From Arthrobacter sp042667405 (GTDB lineage Bacteria; Actinomycetota; Actinomycetes; Actinomycetales; Micrococcaceae): a DNA stretch of 64,000 nt. Positions 1 to 7,582 of the stretch are shown in pieces. A model generated the notes under the pieces. That model saw only the letters and a list, made by a program, of their open reading frames with translations. It was not told where the DNA came from and ran no database searches. Made by a program: the position numbers and the translations under genes. Numbering within the stretch: position 1 is the stretch's first letter; the number at the start of each line of letters is the position of its first letter. The stretch spans positions 62,001-126,000 of the forward strand of contig NZ_JBHVAL010000011.1 in assembly GCF_042667405.1 (NCBI RefSeq), in the 5' to 3' direction.

Positions 1-1
1 C

Positions 2-67
2 TCAGATGGACAGGTCATCGACCGATACGGCCTGCATTGGCTGATCGGCTACGAACCCACGGCGTAA
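2..67 (+). CDS. VOC/glyoxalase-like protein, C-terminal end only
   Basis: Only the last 21 codons are in the window, ending in TAA at 65-67. The tail, with a D-x-Y-G-x-x-W core followed by an I-G-Y-E stretch, resembles the last strand of PhnB/VOC (glyoxalase-fold) proteins, where it contributes a metal-site strand. The frame is open from the window edge. The family call rests on this short tail alone, so substrate and function cannot be given. Confidence 0.5.
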   Translation, partial: SDGQVIDRYGLHWLIGYEPTA

Positions 68-70
68 GCT

Positions 71-154
71 CCGGGAACGTGAACCAGCGTCCACACCAAA
101 CCCCGGGAACGTGAACGAGCGTCCACACCAAACCCCGGGAACGTGAACCAGCGT
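71..154. repeat. 32-bp tandem repeat, about 2.6 copies
   Basis: Units start at 71, 103 and 135 with a period of exactly 32 bases. Each opens with CCGGGAACGTGAAC and continues with AGCGTCCACACC. The second copy has one C-to-G change (GAACGAGCG). The third is cut after 20 bases, where it runs into the duplicated end of the neighbouring ABC-F gene. It lies between two convergent genes and has no coding potential. Confidence 0.9.
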
Positions 155-212
155 TGGGTCTACTCGCCCAGGACCTCTGCGGCGTTGGGTCTACTCGCCC
201 AGGACCTCTGCG
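151..212. repeat. 31-bp direct duplication covering the 3' end of the ABC-F gene
   Basis: The 31 bases at 182-212, which hold the last codons and stop of the minus-strand ABC-F gene, recur exactly at 151-181 just downstream of the stop. Both copies begin with GCGT, which is also where the 32-bp repeat array breaks off, so a slippage event at GCGT microhomology is a plausible origin (inference). The coding frame is not changed because the extra copy follows the stop codon. Confidence 0.9.
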
Positions 213-2026
213 GCTTCGAGCCACTCCAGTTCGAGTCCCTCTTTTTCATCGAGCAACTCACGAAGCTTGACGTTGAGCTCACCCAGGGCGTCGAAATCAC
301 CGGACTCGGACTTCGCTGCCATCTGCGCGTGGAGCTTCTCCTCCTGCTGCGCCAGCTTCCCGAGTTGCCGGTCGATCCTGTTGAGGTCCTTCCGGGCTTC
401 GCGTTTCTCGGCTTCGCTGGCCCCGGATTGCGCGGCGGAGCCGCTGCTTGAGGACCCGCTGGCTGCCGTCGGAGCCGTGGAGCCGCCAAGGACTTGTCCG
501 GAGGCAAGTGCTGCCTCGCGAAGCTCAAGATATTGATCCACGCCGCCGGGCAGCCCGCGGAGCTTCCCGTCGCCCAACAAAGCCATCTGGTTGTCGGTAA
601 CGCGCTCCAGGAGGTACCGGTCGTGGCTGACCACAACCAGGGTCCCGGGCCAGCCGTCCAGGACATCCTCGACGGCGGCGAGGGTGTCGGTGTCGAGGTC
701 GTTGGTGGGTTCGTCGAGCATGAGGACATTCGGCTCCCCCACCAGCAGGCGAAGCAGCTGGAGCCGACGTCGTTCGCCACCGGAGAGGTCCGGGACCGGC
801 GTCCACTGCTTTTCCTTGGTGAATCCGAGTTGCTCCACCAGCTGGCCGGCCGTGAATTCCTTTCCGCCAACACTGAAGGACCGCTTTTCGCGCTCGATCA
901 CTTCGATGACCCGCAGGTCCGAAACTTCATCGAGCTCCTTCACGTCCTGCGTCAGGACGGCAGTAACCACCGTCTTGCCGCGCTTGACCTTGCCCGACGT
1001 CGGCTGGATCTCCCCGTTGAGCAGCTTCAGCAGGGTCGACTTGCCTGCACCGTTGACGCCAACCAGTCCGAGGCGCTCCCCCGGCGCCAGGCGAAGGGTG
1101 ATGTTGTCAAAGAGTTTCTGCCCGGACTCGCCACCCTGGAAATCCAGGGTCACGTTTTCGAGGTCCAGCACGTCCTTGCCCAAACGTGCCGTCGCCATCT
1201 TGCTCAGGGCCACCGAATCCCGCGGCTCGGGTACGTCGGCAATGAGGTCGTTGGCAGCTTCGATACGGAATTTCGGCTTTGCCGTTCGGGCGGGCGCGCC
1301 GCGCCGCAGCCAGGCAAGTTCCTTCTTGACGAGCTGCTGGCGCTTGTTTTCGACGACGGCGGCCATGCGGTCACGCTCGGCACGGGCCAGGACGTAGGCG
1401 GCGTAACCGCCGTCGAACATGTCCACCATGGCGTCGTGGACTTCCCAGGTGTAGTTGCAGACTTCATCAAGGAACCAGCGGTCGTGGGTGACCACCAGGA
1501 ACGCGCCTTGGTTGGCCCGCCAGCGCGACTTGAGGTGACGGGCCAGCCAGGCGACACCTTCGACGTCGAGGTGGTTGGTGGGTTCGTCCAGCATGATGAC
1601 GTCGTGGTCTTCGATGAGGAGTTTTGCCAGGGCGACGCGCCGCTTCTGGCCACCGGAAAGGGCGTGGACGTTGGCGTGCCAGTCGACATCGCCCACCAGA
1701 CCGCCCATGACCTCGCGGATCTTGGGGTTGGCCGCCCATTCGTGGTCAGCGCGGTCGCCCACAATGGCAGCGCCCACTGTCAGGTCGCCGTCGAGTACGT
1801 CTGCCTGGTCGAGGTAGCCCACGGTGACGTCACCGCGCTTGGTGACCCGGCCTGAATCCGGGGTTGAGCGCATGGCAAGCAACCGCATGAGGGTGGATTT
1901 TCCGTCGCCGTTGCGGCCCACCATGCCGATCCGGTCGCCATCCTCCAAACCGAGGGTGACGCCGTCGAGGACAGTGCGGGTCGCGAACGAAACGGTGAGG
2001 TTTTCGCCGCCGAGCAGGTGGGCCAA
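191..2026 (-). CDS. ABC-F family ATPase (Uup/EttA type)
   Basis: A soluble protein of 611 residues with two ABC ATPase domains in tandem and no membrane segments, the plan of ABC-F proteins that act on ribosomes or nucleic acid rather than as transporters. The first Walker A is GRNGDGKST at residues 37-45 with signature LSGGQKRR. The second half has GVNGAGKST and LSGGERRR. Each half has an LDEPTN Walker B, and a linker rich in R and K joins them. The C-terminal 80 residues are charged and predicted coiled coil, as in Uup. The start is a TTG at 2026; no ATG or GTG in frame keeps the first strand of domain 1. Which ABC-F subgroup it belongs to, and whether it gives antibiotic protection, cannot be told. 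Confidence 0.9.
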   Translation of the reverse strand: MAHLLGGENLTVSFATRTVLDGVTLGLEDGDRIGMVGRNGDGKSTLMRLLAMRSTPDSGRVTKRGDVTVGYLDQADVLDGDLTVGAAIVGDRADHEWAANPKIREVMGGLVGDVDWHANVHALSGGQKRRVALAKLLIEDHDVIMLDEPTNHLDVEGVAWLARHLKSRWRANQGAFLVVTHDRWFLDEVCNYTWEVHDAMVDMFDGGYAAYVLARAERDRMAAVVENKRQQLVKKELAWLRRGAPARTAKPKFRIEAANDLIADVPEPRDSVALSKMATARLGKDVLDLENVTLDFQGGESGQKLFDNITLRLAPGERLGLVGVNGAGKSTLLKLLNGEIQPTSGKVKRGKTVVTAVLTQDVKELDEVSDLRVIEVIEREKRSFSVGGKEFTAGQLVEQLGFTKEKQWTPVPDLSGGERRRLQLLRLLVGEPNVLMLDEPTNDLDTDTLAAVEDVLDGWPGTLVVVSHDRYLLERVTDNQMALLGDGKLRGLPGGVDQYLELREAALASGQVLGGSTAPTAASGSSSSGSAAQSGASEAEKREARKDLNRIDRQLGKLAQQEEKLHAQMAAKSESGDFDALGELNVKLRELLDEKEGLELEWLEAAEVLGE

Positions 2027-2069
2027 TGGGTACTACTTTCTACTGCTGGAATGCGGAGTTACAGGGGTA

Positions 2070-3062
2070 CTAGAGGAGCGTATCGGAGATGATCCGCGCC
2101 CCGGGAACGGGACCGTGGACCGCGACGGCGGTGTGGCCGCGATGGGTCAGCTCCTCGGCGAGGACGCTGGCTGAGACGGAGTCCCGCGCGAGCAGCGCGA
2201 TCGTGGGCCCTGAGCCTGAGACCATGCCGGCCAGGGCACCGCGTGCTTCACCCAATCCGATGGTGTCCCTAAGTTGTGGGGCCAGGGTGATCGACGCCCG
2301 TTGAAGGTCATTGATGAGTACGCGGCTGAGGGTCTCCGGATCTCCGTTGCGCAGGGCCTGGAGGATCGTCGGATCCACATCCACCGGCTCGGGAATATCC
2401 ACGCCTTCGGAGTCCCGGAGCCCGTCCAGGGTGCGGAATACGTCCGGGGTGGACAGACCGTAGTCAGCGAACACCAGTACCCAGTCCATCTGCGCCTTCG
2501 CCAAGGCCGGCGAGAGTTTGTCGCCCACGCCAAGTCCGACGGCGGTGCCGCCCAGGAGCGAGAACGGCACGTCCGCTCCCAGCTCGGCCGCCAGGTGCGC
2601 GAGTTCCTCGCGCGAGAGCCCGCTGTCCCACAACGCGTCGCAAGCCAGCAGTGTTGCCGCAGCATCGGCCGAACCGCCACCCATGCCGCCGGCTACGGGA
2701 ACCCTTTTGGTGATTTCAAGGTGCACACCCGTGGACTTTTCGGAGACCTCGGCCATGATCGCCGCAGCTTTGTACGCGAGGTTCCGTTCGTCCAGCGGGA
2801 TGTCTACACCGTCCAGGTCCAGCGTGCTGTCCGGACTGATGCTGACTGTGATTCCCGGCGTTTCCGTGCTGGTGGCAGCTACTTCCTCGTACAAGGAAAC
2901 TGCCAGATAGACGCTTGCCACGGAGTGGTACCCATCGGCCCTGAGCGGTCCAACACTCAGCGAGACGTTGATCTTTCCGGGCGCTTTGACACGGACTGTC
3001 CGGGCGTGGAACCGTTCCCCAGCGAAAGGGAGGATGCCGGGCTTTCGGGTTCCCGGATTCAT
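2070..3062 (-). CDS. ispE: 4-diphosphocytidyl-2-C-methyl-D-erythritol kinase
   Basis: A GHMP-fold kinase of the MEP isoprenoid pathway that phosphorylates CDP-methylerythritol with ATP. The substrate-site start APGKINVSL is at residues 27-35, the glycine-rich ATP loop PVAGGMGGGSADAA at 122-135, and the C-terminal GHMP motif SGSGPT near residue 285. The ATG at 3062 overlaps the rsmA stop as ATGA, so translation is probably coupled. This start gives 330 residues, about 20 longer than usual at the N-terminus, and an internal start is possible. The order rsmA-ispE-ABC-F is common in actinobacteria. Confidence 0.93.
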   Translation of the reverse strand: MNPGTRKPGILPFAGERFHARTVRVKAPGKINVSLSVGPLRADGYHSVASVYLAVSLYEEVAATSTETPGITVSISPDSTLDLDGVDIPLDERNLAYKAAAIMAEVSEKSTGVHLEITKRVPVAGGMGGGSADAAATLLACDALWDSGLSREELAHLAAELGADVPFSLLGGTAVGLGVGDKLSPALAKAQMDWVLVFADYGLSTPDVFRTLDGLRDSEGVDIPEPVDVDPTILQALRNGDPETLSRVLINDLQRASITLAPQLRDTIGLGEARGALAGMVSGSGPTIALLARDSVSASVLAEELTHRGHTAVAVHGPVPGARIISDTLL

Positions 3063-3940
3063 GCGCCCACGGGGTGGCGGGCTTCGGCGATCCTGACATA
3101 GGAGTTGATGTCCAGGACCTCGCCGCGGGCAGTGGGGTCCACTCCGGCAGCCACGAGGCACCGTTCGGCCTCGGCGGCACTTCCGGCCCAACCAGCCAGG
3201 GCCGCGCGAAGGGTCTTCCGGCGCTGGGCGAAGGCGGCGTCAATGACGGCAAAGACCTGCTCGCGCGTTGCATGCGTGGCCGGAGGTTCGTGCCGGGTGA
3301 AGGCGACGAGTCCGGAATGGATTTTCGGTGCCGGCCAAAATACGTTCATCCCGATCACACCGGCCTTGCGCATGTGCCCGTACCAAGCCGCCTTGACCGA
3401 TGGAACGCCGTAGATCTTGGACCCGGGAGTGGCAGCGAGCCGGTCTGCGACCTCGTCCTGGACCATGACAAGCCCGTGCTGGAGGCTGGGGAAATGCTGC
3501 AGGAGATGCAGGACCACGGGCACGGCCACGTTGTACGGAAGGTTTGCCACCAACGCCGTGGGCGCAACCGGAAGTTCCGTCACTTTCATGGCGTCGGAAA
3601 GGACCAGGTGGAAGTTGTCCTGGGCTTCGGGCCGCCAGGAGCGCACCGTCTCCGGCAGCTTTTCCGCCAGGACGGGGTCGATCTCCACCGCCACAACAGT
3701 CTTTGCGGCATCAAGGAGGCCCAGGGTCAGGGAGCCCAGTCCGGGCCCTACCTCAAGGACCGTCTCGCCGGCGTCAATGCCTGCCGCCGAGACGATCCTC
3801 CGGATGGTGTTGCCATCGATCACAAAGTTCTGCCCCAATGTTTTCGTGGGGCGTACACCGATTTCTTCGGCGAGCCGTCGGATGTCTGTGGCGCCCAGCA
3901 AAGGCGCGACGGCGGCGGGTTCGGAATTCGGTTCAGTCAC
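3059..3940 (-). CDS. rsmA: 16S rRNA (adenine1518-N6/adenine1519-N6)-dimethyltransferase
   Basis: KsgA/RsmA dimethylates two adjacent adenines in helix 45 of 16S rRNA, a late 30S assembly step. Visible motifs are LGQNF (35-39), the SAM-binding VLEVGPGLG (61-69), the acidic ribose contact AVEID (84-88) and the catalytic NLPYN (133-137). The length of 293 residues is normal. The start is a GTG at 3940 with a TACGAT box six bases upstream and no Shine-Dalgarno, so the mRNA is probably leaderless. It is the first gene of an rsmA-ispE-ABC-F run. Confidence 0.96.
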   Translation of the reverse strand: MTEPNSEPAAVAPLLGATDIRRLAEEIGVRPTKTLGQNFVIDGNTIRRIVSAAGIDAGETVLEVGPGLGSLTLGLLDAAKTVVAVEIDPVLAEKLPETVRSWRPEAQDNFHLVLSDAMKVTELPVAPTALVANLPYNVAVPVVLHLLQHFPSLQHGLVMVQDEVADRLAATPGSKIYGVPSVKAAWYGHMRKAGVIGMNVFWPAPKIHSGLVAFTRHEPPATHATREQVFAVIDAAFAQRRKTLRAALAGWAGSAAEAERCLVAAGVDPTARGEVLDINSYVRIAEARHPVGA

Positions 3941-3946
3941 CTAGGT

Positions 3947-3952
3947 ATCGTA
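3947..3952 (-). promoter_or_regulatory. -10 box for leaderless rsmA
   Basis: On the minus strand TACGAT is followed by six bases and then the GTG start of rsmA at 3940. The spacing puts the transcription start on or next to the start codon. No Shine-Dalgarno is present. Confidence 0.55.
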
Positions 3953-3966
3953 TCGCCTGTCCGGGG

Positions 3967-5121
3967 TCACGCTGCGTGGGCGCAGCCCCAGTCGCTGAGT
4001 CCGTTCTTGGCGTAGAGGCGGTTGGCGATTTCGATCTGCTGGGCCTTGGTGGCGAGGTTGGCCGTGGGAGCGTAGGCGCCACCGCCGTTGGCAAGCCAGG
4101 TGGGGCCGGAGAACTGGAGACCACCGTAGTAGCCGTTGCCGGTGTTGATGGCCCAGTTTCCACCAGACTCGCACTGGGCGATCCTGTCCCACATTGCTTC
4201 GTTCGGGGCGCCGGTGGGTCCGCTTGATACGGGAGCTGCAGCAGCTGCGGGAGTGGCAGCGGGACGGGCCTTGGTGCCGACGCTGATCTTTTCGGCGACA
4301 GGCGGGGTGGCTACGTTGCTGGAGACGAGGGTGCGCGATGCTTCGCGGCCATCGACGAGGACCAGCTTGAACGTCTTGACCAGCGAACCTGCGACGCCTT
4401 CCTGGGTGACCTTTTCTTCGCCCTTGAAGAGATCGGCGCTTTCAGTCTTGACGCTGTCGAAGGGCACTTCTTCAGTGGCCTCTGCCGTCTTGCTGGTGTC
4501 TACGCGGGAAACCTTGATCACCATGTCCTGGATGACCGGGGCGTTACCCGGCTGGGAGAGGCGGTCGTTGGCGCCAACAGTGATGCCGGCGTCCTTCAGG
4601 ACGCTGGCGACGTCGGCCGCCGTCGTGGTGGTGCTGGTGCTCTTGCCGTCAGCTACCACGCTGATGGTCTTGGGCGTTGAGATCGAGACGAAGGACCCCG
4701 ATACTTCGAGGGCAGCTTCCTTCGGCTGGGAGACCTGCGAGGAACTTGCCACGCCCAGTTCACTGACCAGTCCGGCGACGTCGGAGGCAGTGGTGTTGAC
4801 CGTCTTGCGGGCACCGTCCAACTCGATGGACACGGCCTTGGCGAGGTTGATATTCACCACGGAGCCGTTGTCCACCCGTGCGTCCAGTGCCGGCGACACG
4901 CGGTCTGCGTCCTTCAACTCGACCTTGGCTGCCCTGACTACTTCATCAACAGTGCCGCCGAAGGTCTGGATGGAGCTCACTTTTCCGTCAACGTTGAGGG
5001 TGACGGTCTTGTTGTTGCCGACGAAGGCAACAACACCAACCACCAGCGCTGTGACCACCAGCAACTGGGCACCGACTTTGAGGAAGCTGAACTTGCCATC
5101 CGTAGTGAAGAACTTGATCAC
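3967..5121 (-). CDS. resuscitation-promoting factor, DUF348/G5/Rpf domains
   Basis: A secreted or membrane-anchored muralytic enzyme of 384 residues with the RpfB domain order. It has a short cytoplasmic N-terminus, one transmembrane segment at about 15-33, three DUF348 repeats (about 36-190), a G5 domain (about 200-275), an Ala/Pro linker and a C-terminal Rpf transglycosylase-like domain (about 308-384). The Rpf domain starts with MWDRIAQCESGGNW, whose glutamate is the expected catalytic acid. Rpf enzymes cleave peptidoglycan and stimulate regrowth of dormant actinobacteria. The GTG start at 5121 has only a weak ribosome site. About 290 non-coding bases lie upstream. The next gene downstream, rsmA, has its own promoter. 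Confidence 0.93.
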   Translation of the reverse strand: MIKFFTTDGKFSFLKVGAQLLVVTALVVGVVAFVGNNKTVTLNVDGKVSSIQTFGGTVDEVVRAAKVELKDADRVSPALDARVDNGSVVNINLAKAVSIELDGARKTVNTTASDVAGLVSELGVASSSQVSQPKEAALEVSGSFVSISTPKTISVVADGKSTSTTTTAADVASVLKDAGITVGANDRLSQPGNAPVIQDMVIKVSRVDTSKTAEATEEVPFDSVKTESADLFKGEEKVTQEGVAGSLVKTFKLVLVDGREASRTLVSSNVATPPVAEKISVGTKARPAATPAAAAAPVSSGPTGAPNEAMWDRIAQCESGGNWAINTGNGYYGGLQFSGPTWLANGGGAYAPTANLATKAQQIEIANRLYAKNGLSDWGCAHAA

Positions 5122-5412
5122 GATTGCCCATAACTCTCAGACCATCCGGGCACGGGGAAAAGCACAGAAATAATGCCAGCCGCAAAACCGAGGGGCCAGG
5201 CAAAACTGCCTGGTCCCACTCTTGCTGCCGGCATCTGCGCCGCCAAAAACATTCAACTGATAGGCCCGGATATAACGGGCCTAGTTGTCCGAAGGCCTTC
5301 CCCGACCCCGGCTACTTGTTTAACACAGTAACCGATCTGTTATAAACGGGCCAAGACTTCTGCATACCCGGTATCCACAAGAGGGTCCCCTCCGCAGGAC
5401 AAAAAGTCCCGA
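5122..5412 (-). promoter_or_regulatory. long leader/promoter region of the rpf gene
   Basis: This gap of 291 bases has no convincing gene. On the minus strand a TATAAC box (plus coordinates 5339-5344) could start a leader of about 200 nt. The leader would hold two hairpins: AGGCCCG/CGGGCCT (about 5263-5283) and CCAGGCA/TGCCTGG (about 5197-5214), the latter extendable with flanking GGG/CCC. Rpf genes are often riboswitch-controlled in actinobacteria, but I could not match the ydaO (c-di-AMP) consensus here. The second hairpin could also be the tatD terminator. Confidence 0.4.
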
Positions 5413-6309
5413 TTACGCCCAGGAACCGTAGGCTTCCAGCGTGTTTTCGGCCAAGCGCGAACAAAGCTCCGCCAAGTCATTTTCTGTCACTTCTGCCATG
5501 GAACGAACGGTGTACGGGACCATGTAGCTCGCGTTGGGGCGTCCTCGATGTGGATGCGGCGTGAGGAACGGCGAGTCCGTTTCAACCAGGATCCGGCTCG
5601 GTTCGGCGATGGACAAAGCTGAGCGCAGGTTTCCGGCATTCTTGAACGTCATGGTTCCCGCGAACGACATGTACCAGCCGTTGTCGTTGCAGATCCGGGC
5701 CAGTTCCTCATCACCGGAGAAGCAGTGGAACACCACACGTTCCGGGGCTCCTTCTTCCCGGAGTACCTGGACCACGTCGTCGTGGGCATCGCGGTCGTGG
5801 ATCTGCAAGGTCAGCCCCAGCCGCTTGGCGATGTCGATGTGTCGCCGGAATGAGTAGCGCTGATGGGTCAGCCCTTCCCCGTGGGTGCGGAAAAAGTCCA
5901 GTCCGGTCTCGCCAATGGCCCGGACCCGCGGGTGGGATGCGAGGTCCTCGATCTCCGCGAGCGCCGACTCCAACTCACCACGCCCGGCATACAAGGGCGC
6001 ATCGTTGGGGTGGATTGCCACAGCACCCAGCAGCCGGGGGTCCGCCTCGACGGCCTGGACGGTGAAACGCGAGGACTCCAGGTCGCAACCAACCTGGACG
6101 GCTCCTTGCACGCCCACGGCCTCGGCCGAGTCCATCGCGTCCCGGACCGACACCTCAAGCAGACCCTGCCTGAAGTCCAAGTGCGTGTGGTTGTCCATCA
6201 CCGGCACCGGCAACGGTTCCGGGGCGGGCGGGTACTCGCGGCGGGGATCCGGCTTTTCTTCGGCGTCCTGTGACGGACGGTACGGGACGGGAGCAAGGGA
6301 ATTGCACAT
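5413..6309 (-). CDS. TatD family metal-dependent hydrolase
   Basis: A TIM-barrel amidohydrolase of 298 residues in the TatD DNase family. Metal-binding motifs are visible in order: HTHLD (41-45), GETGLDFF, IHDRDAHDD, HCFSG and the late ETDSPFL. Members act as 3'-5' DNA exonucleases or D-aminoacyl hydrolases in E. coli and yeast; the substrate here is not known. The N-terminal 37 residues are Pro/Arg-rich and not part of the barrel. The start at 6309 has AAGGTGGGAG just upstream. The gene is divergent from the moxR operon. Confidence 0.93.
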   Translation of the reverse strand: MCNSLAPVPYRPSQDAEEKPDPRREYPPAPEPLPVPVMDNHTHLDFRQGLLEVSVRDAMDSAEAVGVQGAVQVGCDLESSRFTVQAVEADPRLLGAVAIHPNDAPLYAGRGELESALAEIEDLASHPRVRAIGETGLDFFRTHGEGLTHQRYSFRRHIDIAKRLGLTLQIHDRDAHDDVVQVLREEGAPERVVFHCFSGDEELARICNDNGWYMSFAGTMTFKNAGNLRSALSIAEPSRILVETDSPFLTPHPHRGRPNASYMVPYTVRSMAEVTENDLAELCSRLAENTLEAYGSWA

Positions 6310-6350
6310 GCTCCCACCTTAATCGGACTGCGGTCCCCCTGTTGCGCCGG

Positions 6351-6377
6351 ATAAATTCCAGTTGGCACATAAATTCC
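6351..6377. repeat. direct repeat ATAAATTCC upstream of moxR
   Basis: ATAAATTCC occurs at 6351-6359 and 6369-6377, a period of 18 bases, in the 164-base gap between tatD and moxR. It lies about 40-60 bases before a candidate moxR -10 box (TAGTCT at 6412-6417), so it could be an activator site. No factor is recognised. Confidence 0.45.
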
Positions 6378-6473
6378 GGAAGCACTATGTCAGGGACGGC
6401 CAAAGTCTGGGTAGTCTGGAACGGACAAGCGGCCAGCACCGGCGGTGCCGCGGCCAAGGCTGAAGGGCAATCC

Positions 6474-7571
6474 ATGGAGTCCAAGCGACAAGTCACCGTT
6501 GAATCCTCGCCCCTCCAGGACGGGGCTTACAGTTCGCTGCCCCAGGACAGCCGGGAAGGCGCAGGACTGAACGGGCACCGGCCGCAGGTCATGGATCAGG
6601 ACAGGTTCCACGATGCCAGCGAGCGCGTCCTGGGTTCAATCAACAAAGTCATTGACGGAAAAGCTGATGCTGCCAAGCTGGCGCTGACGGTCCTGTTGGC
6701 GCAGGGCCATTTGCTGCTGGAGGACGTGCCCGGGGTCGGGAAGACCCTGCTGGCAAAGACGTTGGCCCGCACCGTGGACTGTACGGTGTCCCGTATCCAG
6801 TTCACCCCCGATCTTCTGCCTTCGGATGTCACCGGCGTATCGATCTACAACCAGTCATCCCGGCAGTTTGAATTCCGTCCGGGAGCCGTGTTCGCGAACA
6901 TCGTGATCGGCGATGAGATCAACCGTGCATCGGCCAAAACCCAATCCGCCCTGCTGGAATGCATGGAAGAGCATCAGGTCACAGTGGATGGCCATTCTTA
7001 TCAGCTGGGCTCGCCGTTCATGGTGGTGGCCACCCAGAATCCGATCGAGATGGAGGGCACTTATCCCTTGCCCGAGGCACAGCGTGACCGCTTCATGGCA
7101 AGGATCTCGATGGGCTATCCGGATAAGGATGCGGAAATCGAGATGCTCGAAACCCATCAGGCAGCTTCTCCCCTGGTCAAGGTGACACCGGTGGTCACTG
7201 CCGGTGATGTCGCCGCCATGATTGCTACGGTCCAACAGGTCCACGTGTCCACCGCCATCAAGGAATACACGGTGGCCATCGGAAGGGCCACCCGCGACAG
7301 CGCCCGCCTTCGTCTCGGCGCCAGTCCCCGGTCGCTGCTGCAACTGTTGCGTGCGGCAAAGGCAACAGCCGCCCTGGATGGCCGGGATTTCGTTCTTCCG
7401 GATGACGTGGTTGATGTTGCGGAGTCCGTGCTCGCCCACCGGATCATCCTGGACCGGAAGGCGGCCAGTTCCGGGGACACTCCCCAAACCGTCCTGCGCG
7501 GAATCCTGGCATCCCTTCCGGTCGCCCAGGAACCGCCCGGCGCGTGGCGCAGGGACCGCCACGCCGTTTAG
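6474..7571 (+). CDS. MoxR family AAA+ ATPase
   Basis: A MoxR-type AAA+ ATPase of 365 residues, thought to act as a chaperone for the assembly of partner proteins encoded beside it. The Walker A DVPGVGKT is at residues 84-91, the Walker B-like VIGDEINRA follows, then sensor 1 VATQNP and the EGTYPLPEAQRDRF region typical of MoxR. The ATG at 6474 is chosen because GAAGGGC stands six bases upstream and the conserved domain starts shortly after. The gene leads a three-gene operon with a DUF58 protein 11 bases downstream and a transglutaminase-like membrane protein, the usual MoxR partners. Confidence 0.93.
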   Translation: MESKRQVTVESSPLQDGAYSSLPQDSREGAGLNGHRPQVMDQDRFHDASERVLGSINKVIDGKADAAKLALTVLLAQGHLLLEDVPGVGKTLLAKTLARTVDCTVSRIQFTPDLLPSDVTGVSIYNQSSRQFEFRPGAVFANIVIGDEINRASAKTQSALLECMEEHQVTVDGHSYQLGSPFMVVATQNPIEMEGTYPLPEAQRDRFMARISMGYPDKDAEIEMLETHQAASPLVKVTPVVTAGDVAAMIATVQQVHVSTAIKEYTVAIGRATRDSARLRLGASPRSLLQLLRAAKATAALDGRDFVLPDDVVDVAESVLAHRIILDRKAASSGDTPQTVLRGILASLPVAQEPPGAWRRDRHAV

Positions 7572-7582
7572 GAGGCACCCCG

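Noticed and set aside
71..154. CRISPR array
   Set aside because: The 32-base units are contiguous with no spacers, and no cas genes are present.
494..1855. Long plus-strand open frame of 453 codons opposite the ABC-F gene
   Set aside because: It is the mirror of a clear ABC-F gene in high-GC DNA; it has no domain, and its composition is that of an antisense shadow.
5122..5412. ydaO/c-di-AMP riboswitch ahead of the Rpf gene
   Set aside because: Expected from knowledge of actinobacterial rpf genes, but I could not find the conserved core by eye. Left as a leader of unknown type.
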